DNA from: an uncultured Acidobacteriia bacterium
Lineage (GTDB): Bacteria; Acidobacteriota; Terriglobia; Bryobacterales; Bryobacteraceae
Length of the DNA stretch: 52,450 bases
NCBI GenBank assembly: GCA_903881085.1
Contig: CAIRSA010000348.1
Span: forward strand, 1 to 52,450
Reading direction: 5' to 3'
Below, in pieces: positions 41,702 through 50,649 of the stretch (positions are counted from its first letter, which is position 1; each line of letters starts with the position of its first letter). Both the position numbers and the translations under genes were made by a program. The notes under the pieces are model-generated. The model ran no database searches. It had not been told where the DNA came from and worked only from the letters and a program-made list of their open reading frames with translations.

Positions 41702-43381
41702 TTATTTCTCCACCCGGATCATCACCACGCCGTGCGCCGGAACCTTCGCGGTGAACTCATCGGCCACCGCACCGCGGTCTGCGTGAGCCCACAGATCGCG
41801 CACCTTGTGCTTGCCTTTCAGCTCCAGATCGCTCCATTTCACCGACACCTCGGCCTCTTCCGAGCCGCGATTAAACAGGCCCACCGCCACAGCGCCCTTG
41901 TCGAGCGGCTTTGCCCAAACCTCTTTATCGCCGCTAACGGAGACCTGCTTGCCGCCCTTGCCCAACTTGTCCTGATCCACGGCGATCACTTCACGATTCG
42001 TCAAAATCTCGCGTGTCTCGGCGGTCATCGAACGCAGGTCATTACCGGCGATCAATGGCGCGGCCAGCAGCGCCCATAGGCTGAAGTGCGTACGATATTC
42101 ATCCGGCTTCATCGCGCCGTTGCCGATCTCCAGCATGTCCGGATCGTTCCAATGGCCGGGCGCGGCGAACGGCGCGAGCTTGCTCTGACTGAAACCGATG
42201 CGCGCCATGGAATCGTACTGGTCGCGAATATCCCCAGTGGTGCGCCACAGATTGCCGCTCACCAGCGGGCCCCACTCTTCCACGCCAGAGCGGCCGTACT
42301 GGCATAAGCTGTACACAATCGGACGGCCGGTCTTGCGCAACGCATCGCCCATGCGCTGATAGGCAGCGCGCATGTCTTCGTCTTTCCACACGCGCGAGGC
42401 ACTGCACCAGTCGTACTTCAGGTAATCGATTCCCCACGAGGCCCACGTCTTCGCGTCGATCTCTTCGTGCCCGTAGCTACCCTCGTAACCGCCGCAAGTG
42501 CGCGGCCCAGGCGAAGAGTAAATGCCCAATTTCAGGCCCTTCGAATGCACATAGTCGGCCAGCGCCTTCATATTCGGAAAGTTCGGATTGGGCTGCAGTA
42601 CGCCCTGCGCATCGCGCTTGTCCTCCCATCCATCGTCGATATTGATGTAGAGATAACCGGCGTCCTTCATGCCCGACGCGACCAGCGCATCGGCGATCTC
42701 ACGGACGGTCTTATCGTCGATCTTCGTACGGAATTTGTTCCAGCTGTTCCAGCCCATCGGCGGAGTCTTTGCCAGGCCGTTATGTGGAATTGCTTTGATC
42801 GCCGGCAGTTCTACTTTAGGCAATGTTTTGTAGTCCACCGCAGGCGCGCGGAAGGAAGGCGTAGGCGTACCGCGGCGCGCAGTCAACTCGCGATTCATCA
42901 TGCCGCGCATGCCGCCACCGCCACCACCGGGCCCTCCAGGTCCGCCTGGGCCACCAGGACCTGCGCCAGGAGGCAGACCTCCAGGGCCGCCAGGACCACC
43001 GGGGCCGCCGGGACCACCGGGGCCTCCAGGACCACCTTGACGCGGCGCGGGCATCGCCGGGGTGATCAACAATGTGTCGCCAACGATCTTCCCCTTCGAC
43101 GTGCGCTTGCTGATCGTCCCAAACGATTCGGTCTCCACCGTGAATTCAAATTCATCGCCGGTGATCTTGCCATCCACAATCGGCGAGTCGCCGAACGGTA
43201 GCGTCTGGCTGCCGGTGATCTTGCCATCAGAGACCTTCAAACGAAAAACGACCTCCGACTCACCCATCGGCGACTGCATCTTCGCCACCCAGGTGCCCGA
43301 AATGTCCTTGGTCTGCGCTGAAGCGCTGCCCGCTACAAGCAGGCCGATAAGAATCAAACTGGGAATTCGCATCGATTTCAA
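41702..43381 (-). CDS. Secreted GH27 alpha-galactosidase with extra N-terminal domain and GGP linker
   Basis: A 559-residue exported glycosidase removing terminal alpha-D-galactose (or alpha-N-acetylgalactosamine). Signal MKSMRIPSLILIGLLVAGSASA. Residues 25-107 form the same beta-domain as the small protein at 6168-6548. A (Gly-Gly-Pro)n collagen-like linker covers about 115-157. The GH27 barrel starts at PPMGWNSWNKF (about 207): nucleophile Asp324 in YLKYDWC, acid/base Asp384 in LWRTTGDIRDQYDS, and GHWNDPDMLEIGN at 409-421. The C-terminal beta domain is complete. It supports the galactose theme with galT and the lipoprotein mutarotase. An extra binding or anchoring role for the N-terminal domain is inference. 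Confidence 0.93.
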   Translation of the reverse strand: MKSMRIPSLILIGLLVAGSASAQTKDISGTWVAKMQSPMGESEVVFRLKVSDGKITGSQTLPFGDSPIVDGKITGDEFEFTVETESFGTISKRTSKGKIVGDTLLITPAMPAPRQGGPGGPGGPGGPGGPGGPGGLPPGAGPGGPGGPGGPGGGGGGMRGMMNRELTARRGTPTPSFRAPAVDYKTLPKVELPAIKAIPHNGLAKTPPMGWNSWNKFRTKIDDKTVREIADALVASGMKDAGYLYINIDDGWEDKRDAQGVLQPNPNFPNMKALADYVHSKGLKLGIYSSPGPRTCGGYEGSYGHEEIDAKTWASWGIDYLKYDWCSASRVWKDEDMRAAYQRMGDALRKTGRPIVYSLCQYGRSGVEEWGPLVSGNLWRTTGDIRDQYDSMARIGFSQSKLAPFAAPGHWNDPDMLEIGNGAMKPDEYRTHFSLWALLAAPLIAGNDLRSMTAETREILTNREVIAVDQDKLGKGGKQVSVSGDKEVWAKPLDKGAVAVGLFNRGSEEAEVSVKWSDLELKGKHKVRDLWAHADRGAVADEFTAKVPAHGVVMIRVEK

Positions 43382-43415
43382 TCTAACTGATTTGCCGCTG
43401 CGAATCCAGGGGCTG

Positions 43416-44312
43416 TCAGATGGTGCCCATCAGGCCATTTTGATAGTCGTGAAACGCTTGCAGAATCTCCTCCCTGGTGTTCATCACAAACGGGCCCGCC
43501 CGAACTACCGGCTCGCCAATGGGCTCACCGGCGATCAACAGAAACTCGAGCGGCCGTTCGGCGGGGTTGTTGATCTCGATAGAATCTCCGTCTTTATTGA
43601 ATATCACCATCGAGCCTTCCTCAAACGAAGCCAGTCCCGTGCCTGCCGCGCCCACACCGCTGATCACATAGACAAAGGCGTTTGCCGAGGATGGCAGCAC
43701 CTGCCGGAACGCGGCCTTCGCCTGCAGCGTCACGTGAAGATACGAGATGGGAATGTTCGTCTCTATCACGCCCTTCTGCCCCAGCGCGTCACCAGCCACG
43801 ACCTTCACCGAAACACCCTCCGCTGCAGCCACAGGAATCTTCTCGCCCGCGAATTCCTGATAGCGCGGCGGCGTCATCTTGTCCACGCGCGGCAGGTTCA
43901 CCCACAATTGAAATCCATGCAGCGTGCCGCCGTTTTTCCTCAGCGATTCGCCTGGCATCTCCGAATGCACCAGCCCCGAACCGGCTGTCATCCACTGCAC
44001 CGAACCCGGCCCAAGTATGCCGCTATGCCCGAAAGAATCGCGATGCTGCATCTCGCCTTCCAGCACATAAGTTACGGTCTCAAAGCCGCGATGCGGATGG
44101 TCAGGAAAGCCCACTGCCTCACCCGGCTGAAACTGAATCGGGCCCAAATGATCGAGCAGCAGAAACGGATCCAAATCCGGCAGCACATGCGTGGGAAAAG
44201 CACGGCGAATGCGCAGCCCCGCGCCTTCCATGGCATCAATGGCGGCAACAATGCGGCCTATTGTTCTCGGTTTTCCAATCGTAGTTTCCAACTTGTTTTC
44301 CTCTGAGCCCAA
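43416..44312 (-). CDS. Pirin-family bicupin
   Basis: A 298-residue pirin-family protein, a bicupin that binds one metal (iron in most) and in some bacteria oxidises quercetin or regulates metabolic enzymes. The N-terminal cupin has the metal set His72, His74, His116 and Glu118 (FPDHPHRGFETVTYVLEGEM; AGSGLVHSEMPGES). The C-terminal cupin ends with AGEPIGEPVVRAGPFVMNTR and a DYQNG tail, typical. The gene starts 27 bases from the nitroreductase start on the other strand, so the promoters must overlap. An ATG about 80 bases downstream would remove the conserved N-terminus. Whether it has quercetinase activity is unknown. Confidence 0.92.
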   Translation of the reverse strand: MGSEENKLETTIGKPRTIGRIVAAIDAMEGAGLRIRRAFPTHVLPDLDPFLLLDHLGPIQFQPGEAVGFPDHPHRGFETVTYVLEGEMQHRDSFGHSGILGPGSVQWMTAGSGLVHSEMPGESLRKNGGTLHGFQLWVNLPRVDKMTPPRYQEFAGEKIPVAAAEGVSVKVVAGDALGQKGVIETNIPISYLHVTLQAKAAFRQVLPSSANAFVYVISGVGAAGTGLASFEEGSMVIFNKDGDSIEINNPAERPLEFLLIAGEPIGEPVVRAGPFVMNTREEILQAFHDYQNGLMGTI

Positions 44313-44339
44313 TCAGCGGTTGCTATCATCGAATCACCT

Positions 44340-44969
44340 ATGAACGATTCAACCACAGCTTTGGAATATCCCGCCAACAAACTAGCCATCGGGCATGCGC
44401 GGATGCTCGACGCGATCCGCCACCGTTGGAGCCCGCGGGCTTATTCCGATCGTGCTGTTACATCAGATGATTTAACCGCGCTCTTCGATGCAGCGAGCTG
44501 GAGTGCGTCCTGTTTTGGCGAAGAGCCATGGCGCTTTATTGTTGCCTCCAAAGATAAGATCGAAGAATATCAGAAGATGCTCGGCTGCCTGGTTGAGTTC
44601 AACCAGTCGTGGGCCAAGAATGCCCCCGTGCTCTTCCTCACTGTGACCAGTAAGAACTTCGCACACAACAACAAACCCAACGGTTATGCCATGCACGATG
44701 TGGGCATGGCGCTGGCCACGTTGATGATACAAGCCTCATCCATGGGCATGCACGCGCATGCCATGGGCGGCTTCGACCGCGACAAGGCTCGCTCTACTTA
44801 CAACATTCCCGAAGATTATGATTTGGGCGCCGCAGTGGCCGTGGGGTATGTAGGCGATCACACCTTGCTGCCCGAGGGGATGCAAAAGACGGAACTCGCA
44901 CCACGCAAGCGAAAGCCACTCTCAGAGACTCTCTTCAGCGGCACGTGGGCCAATCCGGCCGCGCTGTAG
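44340..44969 (+). CDS. Nitroreductase-family FMN protein
   Basis: A 209-residue flavoprotein of the nitroreductase family, cytosolic, using NAD(P)H and FMN to reduce nitro groups, quinones or similar. Family features: IRHRWSPRAYSDRAVTSDDL (RxSPRxF-type entry), FGEEPWRFIVA (FMN/substrate loop), and AVGYVGDHTLLPEGMQK...RKRKPLSETLF at the end (Arg-rich FMN contact). It is divergent from the pirin gene with only 27 bases between starts and may be co-regulated with it, which would fit redox or aromatic-compound stress. Physiological substrate is unknown. Confidence 0.9.
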   Translation: MNDSTTALEYPANKLAIGHARMLDAIRHRWSPRAYSDRAVTSDDLTALFDAASWSASCFGEEPWRFIVASKDKIEEYQKMLGCLVEFNQSWAKNAPVLFLTVTSKNFAHNNKPNGYAMHDVGMALATLMIQASSMGMHAHAMGGFDRDKARSTYNIPEDYDLGAAVAVGYVGDHTLLPEGMQKTELAPRKRKPLSETLFSGTWANPAAL

Positions 44970-44994
44970 CGAGGCCGCCGGAGACCGCTCCATT

Positions 44995-45045
44995 ACGGTT
45001 GCGCCTCGGTGAGAAGATGCATGCTGCTCCCCGGGCCGCAACCGT
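44995..45045. repeat. Inverted repeat between convergent genes
   Basis: Nine-base perfect arms, ACGGTTGCG (44995-45003) and CGCAACCGT (45037-45045), with 33 bases between. They sit in the 115-base gap between the ends of the nitroreductase gene and the zinc-ribbon gene. A bidirectional terminator is possible, but the loop is long and no T-run follows. Confidence 0.4.
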
Positions 45046-45084
45046 TAGTGCGCGGTTCCAACAAACCAGGGGCACGGATGAGCG

Positions 45085-46230
45085 CTACTGCTGTTCACTC
45101 GCCTGAATGTGGCGTAAGGCCTCTGGAAAAATCACGCCTTCGTCGCGCCACTCGTACTGCATGATGCCGTTCATCGCCGTCCAGGTGGTGCGATAGCGCA
45201 CGTAGGAATCGGACTGTTCCATCTTGCCCCAACTGCCATCGGGATTCTGATGTGCCAGCAGAAATTCCACGCCGTTGCGCATGCCTTGGTCGTTTTCATC
45301 CACGCCGAACGAACGAAGCGTGTCCATGAATTCGCCGAGAGTTTCCGTGTCCTTCTTCGCAATGTTGGCCTCGAGGTTGGCCTTCAGATACGCGTACTCC
45401 TGCGGCAGCCATTCCGGGCGCAGCTTGTATAATTTGTAATTGTTCAGCGTATAAACGATGTACGTGACGGCATACGAGGCATCGGGGCTGTTGCGGAAGT
45501 TCTTGTCTCCCGGCTTCGGATAAGGCCGCATTTGGGGGATCCACTGCGCAACGTCCTCGTAACTTCCACCCAACCACACGCCGTATCGATCCGTTGTGTA
45601 GGCCGCGATCAGAGCCTCGGATAGAACGTCATACGGGCTGTTCATGAGCAGCGTTTCGCCGCATTTCCTGCAGACTTTCGTACCGCGCGGATTGCTCGAC
45701 TTGCACTTCTTGCAGGTGCGCGGAACATCGGACGGTGGCGGTTCTTTCGCCGGATCGAAGTTCAGGTAATCTTCGGCTTTGAAGTTGTGAGCGGCCTTCA
45801 CCAGTTCGGCTTTCAATACTTCGTCCGGCACATCAAGCATAGTGGCCGAGAGGCTTCCGAAGGCCAATCCGCCGATCACGCCGGCATCGGCGTTAGCAGG
45901 CACATGGGGATACATTTTTCGCCATGCGTGGGCACGCTCCTGCCCCATTTCCCAGGCCCTCCGCTTTAGCTGCGGATCCTTCGCCGCGGCCGACAGGCTG
46001 TAAAAGCGCCACAGCAAATTGTCACCATTATCTTCGAAATGCTTCGGCGTCGAAGCAGAGGCGTAGATGAACTCCAGACCGCGCAGAATCGAGCGTTGAC
46101 GGTCCAGTTCCGTAAAGCGCGAGGTAGGCCAAAGCGTGTCTTTGGCGGGCTTGGAGTTTGCCACAAAGACGAGAGCACCGACAATCGGAAGTGCGGCAAG
46201 AAGAATGCCGAATCGCAGCATATCTATCAT
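45085..46230 (-). CDS. Membrane-anchored protein with alpha/alpha-barrel segments and a zinc ribbon
   Basis: A 381-residue protein with an N-terminal membrane helix (FGILLAALPIVGALVFVA, about 7-24) and a helical body. Its helices read like the alpha/alpha toroid of terpene-cyclase or prenyltransferase-like proteins (EFLLAHQNPDGSWGKM; SYVRYRTTWTAMNGI), the DGSWG word being typical of such repeats. In the middle is a clear four-cysteine zinc ribbon (Cys173, Cys176, Cys187, Cys190; TCKKCKSSNPRGTKVCRKCG). I do not know a family with this arrangement. The gene has no same-strand neighbour within 700 bases except pirin, further away. Function cannot be assigned. Confidence 0.8.
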   Translation of the reverse strand: MIDMLRFGILLAALPIVGALVFVANSKPAKDTLWPTSRFTELDRQRSILRGLEFIYASASTPKHFEDNGDNLLWRFYSLSAAAKDPQLKRRAWEMGQERAHAWRKMYPHVPANADAGVIGGLAFGSLSATMLDVPDEVLKAELVKAAHNFKAEDYLNFDPAKEPPPSDVPRTCKKCKSSNPRGTKVCRKCGETLLMNSPYDVLSEALIAAYTTDRYGVWLGGSYEDVAQWIPQMRPYPKPGDKNFRNSPDASYAVTYIVYTLNNYKLYKLRPEWLPQEYAYLKANLEANIAKKDTETLGEFMDTLRSFGVDENDQGMRNGVEFLLAHQNPDGSWGKMEQSDSYVRYRTTWTAMNGIMQYEWRDEGVIFPEALRHIQASEQQ

Positions 46231-46264
46231 TGTATCGTGGTACTCGATGGGTTAGGATACGGTT

Positions 46265-46510
46265 GTGGAGATTGATCTCGTGGAATTGGGAGCGATGCAC
46301 TCGAAGCTTCCACTAACATTGCGCCACGGCAAACTGACCGCACGGCAACCGATGGCACAAGCCGAAGTCTATAGGATGATTCAACGCCGAGCCATCGCCG
46401 CTGGCATCGAGACGAAAATCAGTTGCCACGGTTTTCGCGCGACCGGCATCACCACCTAATTGCAGAATGGTGGCAAACTCGAAGTCGCCCAGCGATGGCT
46501 AGGTGGCTTC
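46265..46510 (+). pseudogene. Tyrosine recombinase (integrase) remnant
   Basis: The frame from 46265 carries the C-terminal part of a tyrosine recombinase: QAEVYRMIQRRAIAAGI then HGFRATGIT with the His-x-x-Arg catalytic pair. At 46457-46459 there is an in-frame TAA exactly where family members have a Tyr after the ITT/ITA word; reading continues as LQNGGKLEVAQRW, the next family text, before it stops matching. The N-terminal catalytic half, and the tyrosine nucleophile region beyond, are absent. So this is a fossil of a mobile element, with no attachment sites recognised. Confidence 0.8.
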
Positions 46511-46702
46511 TCTCCAGGCTGCTTGCGAATCGCTTTCCCTGCACTCATCAACTTTGACTGTACTACAGGACACCGGATTTGTGCCGCGGTTTCTGGCGGG
46601 TAGGTGAACGATTACGATGATTCCTTATAGCGGTATCGATCCTGGATTTACTAGTTCGCCTATGTGCGAATCGCATGCCTGGTCACTTGCACAATAATTG
46701 AG

Positions 46703-46731
46703 TTGACACAACCTCTTATTCATCGTATTCT
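46703..46731 (+). promoter_or_regulatory. Predicted sigma-70-type promoter of the M36 peptidase gene
   Basis: TTGACA (46703-46708) matches the -35 consensus exactly, and TATTCT (46726-46731) is a fair -10 at 17-base spacing. The ATG at 46753 follows a GGAG at 46744-46747. Transcription would start about 46738, giving a leader of about 15 bases. Confidence 0.65.
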
Positions 46732-46752
46732 CGTCCTGACCCTGGAGAAATT

Positions 46753-49700
46753 ATGAGATCATTTACAGCCGTCCTCCTTGTTACAGCTTGTACAACTTTT
46801 GGTCAACACCCTGACGCTTCAAGGCACTATCTTGGAATTAACAACGGACTAACAGCAACAAGATCCGGATTACCCGAAGATATCGCACGCCAATATCTGC
46901 GGACAGTGGCACAGGATATCGCGCTGACTTCGGCCGATCTTGAAAGCTTGTACCTGGCCAAACAGTACCGCACTGAACACAACGGAGTAACTCATCTCAT
47001 ATTCCGCCAGCGCTTCGATGGCGCGGACGTGCTCAATGCCGAGTGGGTTGTGAACATAGACCGTGACGGCCGCGTGCTGAACGCCGGGGGCAATCTGTAT
47101 CCTGCTCCTCCAGCGGCGAGGAAACTGCCTTCGCGGATCCGGGCATTTGGGGCGGTGGGCGCGGGGGTGGCGGCGGTCAATGCGAAGTTAACCGGCCGAT
47201 TCGCACCGTTTGAAAGTCCAGAGCAACCGCGCCATCCGCGTGGCATCCGGTTTGCACGCGGGCCATTGGCGCGCGACGTGGAAGGGTCGTTAGTGTGGTT
47301 TGCCCATCAGGGATCGCTGCGGCCGGCGTGGAATTTTCTGATCGCCGATTCAGATTATGTGCATAGCTACTCGGTAACCGTGGACGACGAATCGCAGACC
47401 ATTCTGGGCAAACATGCATTGACGTTCTTTCAGTCTCCGCCCACGCCAAGAGGAATGGTGTTCGACCGCGAGAGTCCACAGCCCAATCCAACGCCAGGGG
47501 TGCGCCTCAGCGCCGCGCCGCCAATTGTGCCGCGCGTGTTGAAGGGCTTCCAGGGAGATCCCATTGCATCGCCATTGGGCTGGACCGACGGCAAGGCGAC
47601 GGCGGGCAACAACGTTGTTGCCGGCGAAAACCTGTCCGGTACCCAATTCATCCGCCCGACGCCTACGGCGGGCGTGAACGGCGAATTCAACTTTCCGCTA
47701 CAGATTGGCGCTGGATTCATGCCACTGAATTATGCCGACGCAGCCGTTACGAATCTGTTCTACTGGATGAACCGCGCGCACGATCTGCACTATCAGTACG
47801 GATTCGACGAGCAAGCCGGCAATTTCCAACAGAACAACATGGGCCGTGGCGGCCTTGGAGGCGATCCCGTATTCGCCTACGCTCACTACGGCGCGCAGTC
47901 CATTGGCGCAGGACAGTTCGAGAATGCATTTTTCTCGCTTTTTGGCGGCGCGGCGGACGACGGAGTTCAGCCCGAAGTTTCGATGTTCATTAGCGGCGGC
48001 GTAGGGCCGCTGGGCGATCTGTACACCGATGGATCCTACGACTCCTTGGTTATGATTCACGAATATACGCATGGTGTGAGTTTCCGGCTTGCGAGGCAGG
48101 CTTACACAACGTTTCAAGGCGCCGCCATGGGAGAAGCGTGGAGCGATTTCTATGGAATGGAATACACCACTCCGGATGGCGCGCCGCCAAACGGCGTCTT
48201 CCCCTCTGGCCAGTATTTCGATCAAAGCTGGGGCTATGGCGGCGTCCGCACACGGCCCTATTCCACCGACATGAGCGTCGACCCCATCACTTTCGCCGAC
48301 CTGGGACATGTGAGCTTAAGCCCGGAAGTGCATGCCGATGGTGAAATCTGGTTTGAGGCGCTGTGGGAGATTCGCGCCAATCTGATCGCCCAGTTTGGAG
48401 AGGCTGAGGGCCGCAAGCGCGTGCGCCAACTGGTGATGGACGGCATGAAGCTTGCCGTTCCAGCGGCATCTATGGTGGACATGCGCGACGCGATTCTGCT
48501 CGCCGACCGGGTAGACTACAAAGGCGCCAGCCAGAGCCAACTGTGGGCCGGATTTGCCAAGCGCGGTCTGGGAGCGCTGGCCTATGCAGACAACGCCAGT
48601 TCGGTTCATGTCATCTCTTCGTTCGATCTACCTTCAACCACCGGCCAATTGAAATTCTATGATGACCCGATCGTGATCGGCGAGTCTGTCCGAGTGGTGC
48701 TGCAGGATTCCAACTACACCCAGCCAAGCGTGTTGATCCAGCTCACTGGCAGCTCCGGCGATCTGGAGAATCTGATCCTGCGTCAAAAGGGATCCATCTA
48801 TGTAGGCAGCATTTCAACGGCTCAGACCGCGGTGACGCAAGGAAATTTGAGACTGGATTTATCGAGCACCGATGAAATCAGCGCTTATTATCTGGACCAG
48901 GATACTGGCAAAGGCGCGCCCAAGCTGATTCAGGCCACGATCCACACCACGATGCCTTATACGCTTGTCAGCAGTGCCCCGGCATTCACATTCACTGCGG
49001 AACGCCCCAAGATTGTGCTTCCGCAAGGCGGCTTTCTACTACAGACGCTTCCATTCGCTTTCCCCTTTTTCGACAAGAAGTTCGGCCGCGCCTACGTGTC
49101 TCACAATGGCCTGATCGCTTTCGAGTTACCGCCCTCGATAGGCGCTTGCGCCGACTCGGTTAACCTTAGGAATTATTACGCAGTCACCCCGCTATGGACC
49201 GCGTCCGCATCCACATCTATGACTGGAATCGCGCAGCCAAACGAAGGGCTGTACGTCAGCACGGGAACGGATTCCATTACGTTCCGATGGGCGGGCGAGT
49301 ACACAGGTCTGGGCATGAGCGCCAGCCCGACGAATTATGCCGCCACGCTGTATTCGGATGGGCGGATTCAATTCAACTACGGGACCGGCAATCAGACGGT
49401 TGATAATTCGGCCAATTTCAATGAGTGTGGGCCAGCGATTTACGGCTTAGGAAATGGGCACGATATTTACAGCGTTTCGACGGCATCCGGCAATTTTGAA
49501 AATCACTCGACATCGCGTTACGATCCGCCGTTCAACGCGGGGACAAGCCCCATGGCGGCCGTCACGACGCCTAAGAACGGCGATCGCGTGCTGGACATTT
49601 TGACGGTGAGCGGAACCGCTGCCGATCCGGGCGCGTTTATCGTGGCCGTGGATGTTATGATCGATGGCGTGAACCGGGCGCACACTGTACCCTCGGGATC

Positions 49701-50565
49701 GCCCCTGACGTGGTCCACTACGCTGAACCTGGGAGCACTGTCAATCGGTCCGGGTGACCATACAGTGGCTGTCCGAGTAACCAATTCGCGCGGGGCTTGG
49801 GACAATTTCCCGGCCACGCCTGTGAAGTTTACCGTTGACGCGGGGACGGCCTTCCAGCCATTGGTTGCCATTGAGTCGCCCGCGGAAGGCGACACCATCA
49901 AAGGGCGGCTGGCGCTGAAGGGATACGCATACATGCCGTCTTTGCGAATCTTGTCAGTGGATACGCTGATTGACGGTTTCGTTATTGCCGGGACTGCCTA
50001 TGGGGCGAGCCGTGCCGATATCTGCGGTACGCTGACGCCGGCTCCGCCGAACTGTCCTGGAGTTGGCTTCACAGGGTCGTTTGCCACGGTTGAGGCCTCG
50101 CCCCCGATTCCCGATGGGCCGCACACATTGCAGGTGAGGGTGAGAGATTCGAGCGGAAGGCTTTTCCTGTATCCGTCGAAGCCGCTCAATATCACCGTGG
50201 CGAATGGACCAGCCGCTCCTGTCATCGGCGTTCTTGAGGCGCCAACGCAAGGCACTACTCTCTCCGGTACGGTTACGATTTCGGGCTACGTATATTCGGC
50301 GGGCCAAAAAATCACGTCGGCGTCGGTACGGGTGGACGGCTTGACCGTTGGCACAGCAAAGATCGGGGTGGCGCGGCCGGACGTCTGCGCCTCGCTGCCC
50401 ACCGCGGATGCGTGCCCCAATATCGGATTCACGTTTACGTTAGACACCACGCTGCTGCAAAATGGGCCGCATATATTGGGTGTTCGTGCGGTGAATGACC
50501 GCGGCGACTATGCTGTCTTCCCGGCTCTGGTGAACGGCGGCATCAACGTGTTTGTGAAGAACTGA
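46753..50565 (+). CDS. Secreted M36 (fungalysin-type) metallopeptidase with C-terminal Ig-like repeats
   Basis: A 1270-residue secreted zinc peptidase. Signal MRSFTAVLLVTACTTFG (1-17), then an FTP/PepSY-like propeptide (about 50-230; HLIFRQRFDGADVLNAEWVV). The peptidase domain follows with HEYTHG (His436, Glu437, His440) and Glu461 in GEAWSDF as third zinc ligand; AVTNLFYWMNRAHDLHYQYG upstream is typical of M36. The domain order next is a beta-sandwich region (about 640-920), then three Ig-like repeats starting about 932, 1036 and 1156. The last two share a Cys pair of the type R-x-D-x-C...CP-x-x-GF-x-GSF. It is preceded by a good promoter and followed by a palindrome. Substrates are probably extracellular proteins. 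Confidence 0.9.
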   Translation: MRSFTAVLLVTACTTFGQHPDASRHYLGINNGLTATRSGLPEDIARQYLRTVAQDIALTSADLESLYLAKQYRTEHNGVTHLIFRQRFDGADVLNAEWVVNIDRDGRVLNAGGNLYPAPPAARKLPSRIRAFGAVGAGVAAVNAKLTGRFAPFESPEQPRHPRGIRFARGPLARDVEGSLVWFAHQGSLRPAWNFLIADSDYVHSYSVTVDDESQTILGKHALTFFQSPPTPRGMVFDRESPQPNPTPGVRLSAAPPIVPRVLKGFQGDPIASPLGWTDGKATAGNNVVAGENLSGTQFIRPTPTAGVNGEFNFPLQIGAGFMPLNYADAAVTNLFYWMNRAHDLHYQYGFDEQAGNFQQNNMGRGGLGGDPVFAYAHYGAQSIGAGQFENAFFSLFGGAADDGVQPEVSMFISGGVGPLGDLYTDGSYDSLVMIHEYTHGVSFRLARQAYTTFQGAAMGEAWSDFYGMEYTTPDGAPPNGVFPSGQYFDQSWGYGGVRTRPYSTDMSVDPITFADLGHVSLSPEVHADGEIWFEALWEIRANLIAQFGEAEGRKRVRQLVMDGMKLAVPAASMVDMRDAILLADRVDYKGASQSQLWAGFAKRGLGALAYADNASSVHVISSFDLPSTTGQLKFYDDPIVIGESVRVVLQDSNYTQPSVLIQLTGSSGDLENLILRQKGSIYVGSISTAQTAVTQGNLRLDLSSTDEISAYYLDQDTGKGAPKLIQATIHTTMPYTLVSSAPAFTFTAERPKIVLPQGGFLLQTLPFAFPFFDKKFGRAYVSHNGLIAFELPPSIGACADSVNLRNYYAVTPLWTASASTSMTGIAQPNEGLYVSTGTDSITFRWAGEYTGLGMSASPTNYAATLYSDGRIQFNYGTGNQTVDNSANFNECGPAIYGLGNGHDIYSVSTASGNFENHSTSRYDPPFNAGTSPMAAVTTPKNGDRVLDILTVSGTAADPGAFIVAVDVMIDGVNRAHTVPSGSPLTWSTTLNLGALSIGPGDHTVAVRVTNSRGAWDNFPATPVKFTVDAGTAFQPLVAIESPAEGDTIKGRLALKGYAYMPSLRILSVDTLIDGFVIAGTAYGASRADICGTLTPAPPNCPGVGFTGSFATVEASPPIPDGPHTLQVRVRDSSGRLFLYPSKPLNITVANGPAAPVIGVLEAPTQGTTLSGTVTISGYVYSAGQKITSASVRVDGLTVGTAKIGVARPDVCASLPTADACPNIGFTFTLDTTLLQNGPHILGVRAVNDRGDYAVFPALVNGGINVFVKN

Positions 50566-50602
50566 TGCGCCGGTCATGCGGAGGCGGGTTTGGGTTAGTT
50601 TT

Positions 50603-50625
50603 AGGACAGGCGAATCGCCTGTCCT
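50603..50625. repeat. 23-base perfect palindrome after the M36 gene
   Basis: Two 11-base arms AGGACAGGCGA (50603-50613) and TCGCCTGTCCT (50615-50625) with one central base. It lies 37 bases after the M36 stop. A bidirectional terminator or a member of a dispersed palindromic repeat family is likely; no T-run follows. Similar starts occur at 27615 and 33587. Confidence 0.7.
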
Positions 50626-50649
50626 ACCCATGGAATGCGGGGCTTGATC

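Noticed and set aside
42900..43040. Possible mini-satellite or regulatory GC-rich repeat
   Set aside because: It is the in-frame Gly-Gly-Pro linker of the GH27 gene; the nucleotide repetition follows from the protein repetition.
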